From Zoroaster sp. YZ-2022 (Eukaryota > Echinodermata > Asteroidea > Forcipulatida > Zoroasteridae): a stretch of DNA of 64,000 bases. A model generated the notes under the pieces. That model did no database searches. It worked only from the letters and a program-made list of their open reading frames with translations, and was not told the origin of the DNA. The stretch spans positions 37,106,760 to 37,170,759 of the forward strand of contig CM055827.1 of NCBI GenBank assembly GCA_029582265.1, written 5' to 3'. Shown piece by piece: positions 54,534 to 64,000 of the stretch. Made by a program: the position numbers and the translations under genes. The stretch's first letter is position 1. Every line of letters begins with the position of its first letter.

Positions 54534-55970
54534 AGGCTGAACATTGAGGAGTTGCATAGTTACCAAGATTCTCCAACAAACTTTGTACAAAGTGCTGCAA
54601 GTTATGCTGTGTAGATTTAGTGTTAATGTGTCAAGAGATTGTTTACAAGTCGTAAAAAGATGTTTCATGTTGATGTCTCCCACCTACAAATGAGATGGAC
54701 TTTGGAGACTTACTAGTTATTGTACATCTGATGGTTTCCCAATAGTGGTGTCCAACATTCATCTTGGCTTTGTAAGAACAAATCCTAAATTGTGAAATTC
54801 TGCAAGCAGTACCCACTGGGGATGAACTAATGCTGAACTACATTTCACATCCTCAAATTGATGAAATCGACTGAGAATGTATCATATCTGAGCAAAAAAA
54901 GACTTGTAATCTTGGGATGTTTTTTCACCGTGTACAAATTGTATTGGAGAGACGATCAGTGCAAGGCAGTCTTTTATATCCTGAAATTTCTATCTCTGAA
55001 CAAAAACCTGTATAAGTTGAGGATATTTCCTTGCAGAAAGCCTTGACAGGACTGACTTAAGACTGGTTTGGTTCTAGCTTTGGTCAGTTGACATGAAGAT
55101 ATTTCAATAAAGTGCGTCAAGGATACAGCATTGAGTACATAATGGGATAACTATAAAAGCACATGTTTTTTTTTCGATGGAGAATTAACATAGCAAGAGA
55201 GATTCTTCGATCATCAAGCCATCAGTCTGTGTCATCTTAAAGGTGATCTAACCACAGATACCCTGGTCATTGTTGCAATGATCAGATAGCTTCTGGCCTT
55301 TAACAGGTACAGACAATGAGTGAGGCTAGATGGGTTTATTTCATCACAGAGCAAGGACGATGATTTCATAAAGCTGAATTTGGTTTTGCTAAGTGGAATA
55401 AATTATGAAAATGGATACCACCCAATATTTATTGGCTGGTTGTCATGTTTTTTTTTTTTTAATAAGCAAGATGTGTTTACTAAGTAGCTTTATGCTATTT
55501 GAGAAAGTAGGATTTGAGGCTTTGCATGGTGGAGACAGATATAATTGAGTTCTTTCAGGGACACCGTGTAATGATCTCTTGGAAGAAGTGATGGCTCTGA
55601 GAAGAGCCGCTTGGTTTGTTCTCAATGTTTTGACTAGTGTACTCCAGCCGTCATCAGGAGACATCTGTTGGGAAAGAAACTTGGCTTGTTAACCAGTAAA
55701 AATAACTTGTAAAGTCATATACTTTTTTATATGAAAGTCTTTAAGAAATAGATAATGAAAGATTAGGAATGATGTAAAAAATGGGGAAAAATGTAAAAAG
55801 TCAACAACTGAATATGGCTGGTGTATGTGATGAAAGTGATTTTCTATTTTATGTATGGTATTGTTCTTCCAAGAAAAGACAGACATAGTTTGTGGACAGA
55901 TTTTTGTAATATGTTTAAAATTAATGTTGTAGTTTTTGTAATTTTTACAAAATAAAAATGTATGAAATAG
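54534..55970 (+). other. Smad4: Smad4 3' untranslated region
   Basis: Unspliced-looking sequence after the stop. AATAAA signals occur at 55106-55111, 55397-55402 and 55951-55956; the last one, near a T-rich stretch, is my choice for the main end. Alternative polyadenylation is possible; cDNA would settle it. Confidence 0.55.
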
Positions 55971-57916
55971 GTGGACACTACCATATAAGGCTTGAAAATA
56001 CATGTATTTCCTGTTCAGGAAACACAATAGTTAAAGATGTTATACAAACACATTGTTCAATCATGCAACAACAAAGAATAATAATAAGTTGGGTCATGTA
56101 TTTATGATGGTCTTTGGTAGAGATACTTGTGAGAAGGACTTGCCATGTGCTACAACCCAACAGTGCTTTATTACAGTACAATCTAATTACTCACATCTCA
56201 ATCCTATTAGTATGACTGAGTCTTCAAGATAGGCAGGAAGAGGATCAAAATCTAGAATGGTTTATAGCATAACACAATATTGATCTGGAATAAAAATTTG
56301 TGCTGACTACTGACTAAGTTTTTATTTCAGATAAAGTCCGACAATTTTTGTTTTATTGCATTCTTATCTTGTTTTGAATTCACCTTGTCACCATCAAGCT
56401 CATCGACCCTTGAGGAAAAATAGATCAAATAACCAGGCCTTGAATTGTTGATTCTTTGAAGAGAAAGGCCCTTTTCCCTTGATACAGTGCACTTTAATTA
56501 GAGCATTGAAATATCTATTGGATATCAAGTCAACTGTGTTGCCTTTGTAAAGTTCAAGGTGTGAATAGTGAGCTCAAACAAGTCTGGTTTGTTAATAATT
56601 TAAGCTCAGTTGCCCTGGAATCATGGATTAAAGGGGAATTGGTTTTGTTTCATTTATGTGAACCATTGAGTTGTGTGTAGTCCCATCAGTATGAATACTA
56701 CACACATATAACTCTTATTAAACCCATATACACTATTGGATAATTATTTAAAACAATATTGTCAACTTCCTGGGTAATTATTCTGCTTGAGTTTTTCTAA
56801 TTTAAGAGATAAGGACAATTGAAAATGAATTCTGATATTCAACAGGTAATTAAACAAAAAACAGCTGGTTCAGATGTAATATCCAACATGGGACAAAACA
56901 CTACCTCTTTTGACTAGCTAGTGTTGTGAAAAAAAAGTATTTGGAAATGAATATATTCTCAATTTTCTACCAAATGTGTGGACCAATTGAGTTGAAACTT
57001 TGACAGATTGGTTTGTATGAATATTTATGGTTTGTATGCATATTTATGGTTTGTATGCATATTCATGAATGCACATATTTGGTTTTGACCAATAGTTTAC
57101 AGATGATTCACAACAAATGTACATGCTAATAGTGATGCTTAAAATTGGAGATAAATATCTGCAAGTAAATTGCTTAAATAATTAGTGAATTTCTTATAAT
57201 CATGTTAATTAATTTTTGCGATAAACTTCCATTAATTTAAAGATAAACAAACCAGTTTTAAATAAATACTGATTTGTTTTCATTTTAAAGAAATGTTTTC
57301 AGCAAATTGTACTCATTGTTTTACAGACAGCCATTATATGAATACAGTTTAATATTAAAAAATACATGATAAATTGAAATTTGGAAATATCAAACCATGG
57401 ATATTCTTTCTGAATGTAAATCAGTGGTGAGATTTTCTCTCTAAATTTAACTTTATCTATAAAACATTCATGCATGAATTGAAAAAAAGGAAATTTTTAC
57501 AAAAATATTGAATCCTGTCATTGTAATTTCAACTAAAAGATACATATATATGTCATTATCTATTGGGAAAAATCTTATGTATCAGTATAATTTGTTTTTA
57601 TAATTAATTATTTAAATTTTTACATTTTTACACAAAGTTATTCATACATTACCTTGGGAATTGCTGAAAGCTAGCTCTCACTATGCTTGTTTGGGCCATG
57701 TAATTTGACTCCTCTCATTGCAAAAGAAACTCACCTTGTATTTTTAAATCATATTTTGTCCGTTTTCTTTTGCCATTATTTGACTATTTATGAATACATT
57801 TTGTGATTAGACGTGATATTTTCATGCAAATCTTTTAATAAATTAAATGGTTTAAATCTGTAAGTCGCTTTCTGGTAAACATGTTTTTTTGGTTGTACAT
57901 TCAATGTGATAAACCT
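55971..57916. other. intergenic AT-rich stretch downstream of Smad4
   Basis: No exon seen. It has a triple of 'tatttatggtttgtatgca' units at about 57015-57065 next to a copy of the dispersed 'gttgaaacttt-cag-ttggt' repeat. Confidence 0.5.
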
Positions 57917-58176
57917 TTAATTCTAACTTTCCCAAATCTACATGCTCTTTGCTAAAGTGGAGGATTGAGGTTATTAGGCATACTTGCCTTTCCATGGTAC
58001 ATGTACATCCATGTTTGTTGTAGTGATTGCAAGGTCAGTGCTTGGGTCCATGCATGCAGGGAGGGTCCCTGGCCATGTACATGTATCACAGATTAGAAAC
58101 ACATGTCATGTGCTTGTTTTACTACTGAAGGATTCAGGTTATGTGTAAGCAAATAGACCTAGGGAGTTAGTGTTAA
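57917..58176. mobile_element. TTAA element, inverted copy of 14092-14546
   Basis: Closely matches 14230-14546 in reverse orientation ('gcatgcagggagggtccctg', 'ctaaagtggaggattgaggt'), with TTAA at 57917-57920 and 58173-58176. It carries one unit where the other copy has about three. Confidence 0.8.
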
Positions 58177-61100
58177 TATAGGTATAACACTGGATTTTCT
58201 TGTGTATTGAAACCACAGTTTTTGCACATTTCTAGTGTTTGTAATGGGTGGATCCAGTGTCCTTTGCCCTATCCCTTCTTGGTTGCTTTTCATGTGTCCT
58301 ATTGCTTTATGAAAAGTGTCATGCATATTCATAATAATTTAATATCAACATTAATCCTTTATTGTATTTTGGATTGTAAAAAAGTTAGCCTTTAAAGGTA
58401 AGGTACAATCATTTCAACCCTCTAGTTTCAAGAAATAGGTGTCATAAAACTAACCTGTGAATTTTATGTAAATTCAATACAATTCCTGTTTTCTGGAAAA
58501 TGAAAGCACTTCAGACAATTTGACACCACATCAATTTATAGATAATAATTTGTTAATTTAATGATATGGTTATTACAAATGTTGTGCTTAACTTATACCA
58601 GATTTAAAAACAAAAACAGTCACCACATACTGAAATAAGATTTTTGATTTTAATATTCTTCTTGCTCATATTAATACATGGAAGGTTTGTTCACAATCAT
58701 AGCACACACAAGGTACAATCAATCACTGATTCATTTACAGACTCAAAACAGTAATAAATAACATGACAAATAATTAGAGTGGCAACAAGTTATTACTAAA
58801 AGTTGATTCATACGTGAATGTGAAACCAAATTAAGCATCATCTAGCTTTTGCTGTGAAATTCGCTCAAGTTGAAATGTTTCAGATTTGTATGATATATAA
58901 ACCACCCTACATGTTGTGTTCCAATGATAAGATACAAATATTTACTCAAAGTCACGACTTGGAAGAACACTGGTATGCAGACACAATATGTAGAACATGT
59001 CGTAAGACGATATGATTGGAATTGCTTGTTTTAGCTTTTTTGGTTACCAGTAAAAATACTTATACAAAATGTGTTGGCTTTGGCAGGCTCTCTGCCCATT
59101 TTGTAAATCTTATTTTGCCAAAGTCCTTTCCAAAAGCTGTAAGGGATATACCCTTGTTTTGACCAACATATGACATGGTATTTATGGGTTGTCCTAATAC
59201 AATCTGTACACCTCAATAAAGGTCTATAGTTTCTAGTTTTTAAAGTTATTTAAAAAAAATTAATACACTTATTCAAAACGAAAACAAACAAATGAAAGAA
59301 AATAAGCTACCCAAACTGTAATACTGACAAAATAAAATTCATACCTATTACCATAATTACTGCACAATGGGTGCAAGGAATAATAAAATATCTTGTTTAC
59401 CATTACTAGAAGTCGTTTTTAAACACAATTGTGCAAATTCTTCACAAATTTTTATCAATGGAACTTTCCTAATTTTAATGGTTGTATAGCAATTTTTTAG
59501 CAGATAAATCACAAGGCGTACTCTATATATTCTTGACTAAGTAAAGTATTTATTGGCTAAATACAAACATATCTGTGAATCATCTTATTGCTTAGCGCAA
59601 TGCAATAGGAAAATATAATGATTGAGTTGTATCCATCTACGAAATTGATACAGCAAATAATCCTTGTATTAGTACATAAATACCACTTATATAATCATGT
59701 TTTAAACATCCTCAAAATAATACATGCACCAAGAAGAAACCAATAAAAGATGAACAAATCTGAACAAAGAAAATGAAGTAAAAGAGTTGTTTATACAGTC
59801 AGAAATATGTCCAAGATAAAATTATGTTAATAACAAAAACATTTGAGATGTACCGTTTTCTTGCAAATAATCTGCATATCAACTATGATTTCTAGCCACA
59901 ATGAAAAATAATACTTATTATATAAACACACTGCCTTGTTTATAATCACTTTAAAGGTGGCTTTTAAAAATATTCATGTCTGAAAAATAACTAGTCAGAA
60001 TATAATTTGAATTGTGCAAGTACATGGATATCATTTGTCATTCCAAAAGACCTTAAATTATATTAGTATATTTCATGTTTCACTTACTGGCAATCTTTCA
60101 TGTAGAAAAGAAGAAAATTACTTTTCATATATTAGATATTTCAAAAAATAATTGACCAATGCACTGAATTAGTCCTTAGGTTACATTATTTTTCCTGCAA
60201 TGAATTAATCACCCTGTTGTACCTTACTCTATATTCATGCCTTAATCAACTGATTTTGTGAAATGATTTATTTTAAATAATTTACTTTCTTTCTACTAAG
60301 AAAACAGCAATATTCATACACAAAGTATTTTTGAAATTACAAAACCGTATCAAGAATCTGTCATATTTGTGAGGTTCCCCGACTATGAACCAAAAATCAC
60401 CATTAACACACTCATAGATTGAAAGAAAGCCGACAATGTGACGTCCTGTGATGTAAATTAAACTTGGCCAAGTCAAGCAAGCACATTCAGTCACACTTAG
60501 GACTATAGCCACAATGAACATTTTCAAAATGCAACCATTTACAAGCAGTTAATTTATACATTGAATCTGCATTTCTATCTAGTTTGAATGTAACCTTGCT
60601 TTTTCATCATTTAGATGAACAATTTAACAGACAATATTTTTCATAAATAGATATATTTATGACTATAATGCTGAAAATATTTCCATTTAATTATGCCTGA
60701 GAATTTCAGATGAGTCTGGGAAGCATTTTTGAATCAGTGGAAGGGAGGGTGAGGATTAGTTTGGAAACTCAAGTTAATAACTTTATTGACACTTCCTTCA
60801 AACCTAGCAAAATAGCCATGACCTTACTCCCAGAATTGACTAAGAAATTTCTCCAAACCTAAACCCCTAAGCTTATAGAAATGTTTCCATGACCCGACCC
60901 GCTTTTATGTTCCCTATTATGATTTGTTTAAAGGAATGCAGCAGACATGTAGATTGGCAAGAGACTAGGTGGTATTAATTGATAATATATACATGTGATT
61001 GAGCTGATGAGCTTTATTCTGTGCCGACTGTAATGAACCTAGATTGTCAATTATGATCGGTAATTGTAGTCCAGACAACACTCTATCGGATATACACCTA

Positions 61101-61605
61101 CTCAAATACAAGCACCATGATTATCACAATTTAAACAAAATACTATCAAGGTTTTATTCATCATCATTTAGATCTTTTAACATTTGATTCAAAGCTAGAT
61201 ACAGAGGTATTTCAAGTGAATATATCTAACATTTTTGTCATCAAGGGATTTCATGTATACAGTGCTAGTAGCAGCAGTACTGTGAACCATAATTGTATTC
61301 ATAGTTTATAATATGACAGTTTCTAGATTACTCCCTGGCAAAATAATGTCATAATGATAATTAAAATTTCATTTCATTAATCGAAAAGTAAATTATATTT
61401 TTGTTTATTTTACATTTAATCCAATGGAAGCTATAAATTTTGGAATCAACCAACTTGAAGAAAAATCCTCTTTTAAATAAAAAAAAAATCTTGCACTTTC
61501 TGTTTCACACTCAATCATTTACCATAATAATTGGGAAAAAATAAACAAAAACAGGAATAAAATTTATTTTTTAAAACAAAGTCCTAATTATACCTATTTC
61601 TATCA
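58177..61605 (-). other. LMAN1 3' UTR and intergenic sequence
   Basis: AT-rich with no recognisable exon on either strand. Possible minus-strand polyadenylation signals (TTTATT on the plus strand) occur near 61401, 61151, 60267 and 59548, so the LMAN1 3' UTR may be several hundred bases to 2 kb long. No choice between them is possible from sequence alone. Confidence 0.4.
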
Positions 61606-61642
61606 CTAGTAGAACTTTTTGGCGGCGGCTTCTTGTTTGCTC
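61606..61642 (-). CDS. LMAN1: LMAN1 last exon, KKFY sorting tail
   Basis: 37 nt with acceptor 'ttttttctag'. It encodes SKQEAAAKKFY and the stop TAG at 61606-61608. Confidence 0.95.
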
Positions 61643-64000
61643 CTAGAAAAAAAACAGTAATAAATCATTCCTTGTATTATATATAAGGGGTAGATAGAGT
61701 ATATAATGAATTTAGGGGGACATATTTGGGTTGGATGGAAAGGGTATAAGGGGGTGATGATTATTGTGGTAGACGTAAAGATAAGTGTTTGAGTAGAGTA
61801 ATTAGGGTTGAGTCGTCGTGGTGGAGTTGGGATAACAGTTGAGGGGTCGGTAAGGATGAAGGGGTTGGGTAGACGGATTAGAAAAATTGACTAGTAGGCT
61901 TTAAGATGTCAAGATGAGACTTACATGTATACTAACCTGTAAATTGCATAGAGGAAAAATAAGCCACCTTGTAGCACAAGTAATAAGATGAAATATCCTG
62001 GTGTTAAACAGTTTGGCATGTCTTGTTCAGGACACTGCACTGGTAATGACTGTAACAATAAATTAAGACATTCTTTTGGTGATGTCATAAGAGGAAAGGT
62101 ACATTTATCCATGAAACTCATGTCAATTATCCAACATATATTAACTATCCATACACAATGTCCTAACCTGTCCTAACCTGTCAAATATCACTAAATTTAA
62201 GACAAAGGAAAGTGCTGTAGGTTTTTACATCTGTCTACAAGCAATACGCACGACATACACTACGCAGGCTTGCTTATATTTTCACTGATTTAGACAAGTG
62301 GGCATATGTGCTGGACTTAGTGGATATGATAGTAGCGGAATCACCAACAAATCTTAACTAACTTACATCTGATTTCCTGAGTAGTTTACCAACATCTCCG
62401 CTGAGTGAATTCAGTTTATCTTGTACCTCGTGTGTAAGTAGCTGGTGGCCTGCATTACCCTGTGATCCACTGTCTACTTTGCCATGAATTGTTGTGGTTT
62501 TCATCTGTACATCTCCTATGACACTCCTGTTAGTGGAAATAATCATCAGATAAACACCTCCTTTAACATTTCTTAATAATTTCCATAATATTTCAGGAAT
62601 AACTGAGAAATTTATGTATTTATCATCTGTCTTCGTATTAGACAAGGTCAAAAAATATAAATTGAACTTAACCCGAGCAAAGTTTAATTATTGAGCCTTA
62701 TCTGGTTAGTTTTCATGAGCTTTTAAAACCAATTTAATACAGTCCTAAGGTCTGTTTACACATACCTGATTATGTCCAATGACTTTAAATCTTCATAGCA
62801 TGTTTAAATGAAGAACTGTCGCCTATGTCGGAACATGCTGATTGACTTGTGCGTTTAAAAACAAAATTCTGGAACAGGTTGTGTATCTGTAAACAGCCTT
62901 TATAATCTTCTTAAAGAATTTCTGCTGTACGTGATAGATGTGGGCGACATCATTAACATTACTTGGAGTAAGGGGTCTACACTTAACACCCTTTACATGT
63001 ATTTTACATTGTGCTAGGTTATGTGCACATGCTGATTAAGAGATGTTTGGAGTCTCATCAGACTTACCTAACATCTCGTATTGATCTTTGTAGTTCCTGT
63101 TGTGTGTTTAATATAGTTTCCACCTCATGTCTTTTGATTTCTGAAGCCACCTGTGCCATATGTTGTCCCCCTGTACCACTGGGCGGTCCGGTGGACCCTC
63201 TATTGGATGACTGAATCGCCGAGATGGCTGACAGGGTTCGTTCTTGCCGTCCCACGATCTCATCAAGCTTCTTATTAAGATCTCTGATAGTGAAATGAAA
63301 ATGTTATTATCATTATCATCCTCAATAATGGCCCTTAGTTTAAGATTGTATGGTACACCGGGGTAATAATCACCTGTAATATATAGCTACCAACATTTCA
63401 AAATTCCAATTAGTAATAAAACTTTTCTCACTTCCAATTGCACGTTTACACAGTGGCGGGCGCCATGATGAAACCATAGGCTCTTCGCTGGTTCATGTTT
63501 ATTACCCATTACTACATCACACAAACTGGTACCCCGACAAACAAGGTATCAATACTACTCTAATTGACATCCATAATACTTTTCGGTAATTCAGAAAAGT
63601 ACCCTATTGTTGTCAACTAGTGTACTTACCCTATTGTTTTACTGATTGAAGATTGCACCTCGTATATTTGTCTTAATTCCCTGGTTTCGGTATCCTCAAA
63701 CTGTAATAAGAATAAGTGTAATACATTTTAGCTTCATTGTAAATAAATTTTTCTGTTTTAACATTTTATCTATTATAGTCTTTCAGTCACTTCATGTTAC
63801 TACAATCTGAAAGTGTATTTCATTACCTTTTCTAGTATATATTTAAAAATATTATTTTGTGTGACATTTGGTCATTTCAAATGAACATTGTGGCATTTCT
63901 AAATCCACTTATCTAAAGTCATGTACAATAAGTATATATTTCCATGGATACTTACAAATTTATATTCTGGTACATCATAATCTTCCTTCACCTTATCTGG
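61606..64000 (-). CDS. LMAN1: LMAN1 / ERGIC-53 cargo receptor, C-terminal part (5' end outside window)
   Basis: Mannose-binding L-type lectin that cycles between ER and ERGIC and carries glycoproteins. Six exons are visible: 63956-64000, 63630-63700, 63068-63283, 62367-62526, 61937-62049, 61606-61642, all GT-AG with compatible phases. In order they give an acidic stalk (KVKEDYDVPEYKF), a coiled-coil stem beginning TRELRQIYEVQSSI, a Ser/Gly-rich hinge, a membrane-proximal pair of cysteines (QCPEQDMPNC) equivalent to those that link ERGIC-53 oligomers, one transmembrane helix (FILLLVLQGGLFFLYAIY) and the cytosolic tail RSKQEAAAKKFY. The dilysine at -4/-3 is the ER retrieval signal. The lectin domain lies beyond position 64000. 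The tail ends FY where the mammalian protein ends FF. Confidence 0.95.
61937..62049 (-). CDS. LMAN1: LMAN1 transmembrane exon
   Basis: 113 nt, acceptor 'attgttacag', donor 'ACAG|gttagt'. It has two cysteines eight residues apart, then an 18-20 residue hydrophobic helix ending YAIYR. Confidence 0.94.
62367..62526 (-). CDS. LMAN1: LMAN1 stem exon 3
   Basis: 160 nt, acceptor 'ccactaacag', donor 'GAT|gtaagt'. It carries LLTHEVQDKLNSLSGDVGKL, the membrane-proximal part of the stem. Confidence 0.9.
63068..63283 (-). CDS. LMAN1: LMAN1 coiled-coil exon 2
   Basis: 216 nt. DLNKKLDEIVGRQERTLSAI continues the heptads, then a Gly/Ser-rich break and VASEIKRHEVETILNTQQEL. Confidence 0.92.
63630..63700 (-). 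CDS. LMAN1: LMAN1 coiled-coil exon 1
   Basis: 71 nt, acceptor 'cttattacag', donor 'GG|gtaagt'. RELRQIYEVQSSISKTI matches the start of the ERGIC-53 stem helix. Confidence 0.92.
63956..64000 (-). CDS. LMAN1: LMAN1 exon (acidic stalk, cut by window edge)
   Basis: The donor TTT|gtaagt at 63956/63955 closes an open frame that continues past the window edge. Confidence 0.85.

Overview
This is a window of animal nuclear DNA: AT-rich, with GT-AG introns, long introns, and much of the non-genic sequence made of transposon remnants. A complete co-Smad gene, the 3' half of an ERGIC-53/LMAN1 gene, tRNA-derived SINEs, piggyBac, hAT-like and Harbinger-like elements and frequent 'taggcctac'-type words suggest a marine deuterostome, probably an ambulacrarian (echinoderm or hemichordate). 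The exact lineage is inference.

Region 1 (1-18.4 kb, minus strand). Long ORFs are absent, but short exons with good splice signals reveal the C-terminal ends of at least three related single-pass membrane proteins. Two are tandem copies (tails at 287-404 and 4837-4960, transmembrane exons at 1175-1325 and 5637-5778), and one is more diverged (14938-15073, 17748-17826, 18181-18338). All share the same exon phases (extracellular exon, phase 1; transmembrane exon, phase 2; basic cytoplasmic tail). A further tail-like exon lies at 12482-12683. I do not recognise the family.

Region 2 (18.4-32 kb). A transposon graveyard: a broken piggyBac transposase gene (23298-27100, minus) carrying two other DNA transposons with target-site duplications, a LINE 3' end, foldback palindromes, a 1.2-kb terminal-inverted-repeat element with a coiled/basic ORF, and a Harbinger-like MITE.

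Region 3 (32.7-56 kb, plus strand). A complete Smad4 gene, read as a non-coding first exon plus eleven core coding exons and one optional 51-nt exon. The core mRNA encodes 681 residues with MH1 and MH2 domains almost unchanged from other animals and an unusually long Pro/Gln/Ser-rich linker with a collagen-like tract. Introns hold SINEs, TTAA-flanked MITEs, a LINE tail, a (TTTA)n microsatellite of about 218 bp and a nested DNA transposon.

Region 4 (56-61.6 kb) is intergenic and 3' UTR sequence. Region 5 (61606-64000, minus) holds the last six exons of an LMAN1/ERGIC-53 orthologue, converging on Smad4 and running off the window edge. Smad4 (TGF-beta signal transduction in the nucleus) and LMAN1 (ER-to-Golgi cargo receptor) have no obvious functional link; their orthologues both lie in human 18q21, so the pairing may be an ancestral linkage.
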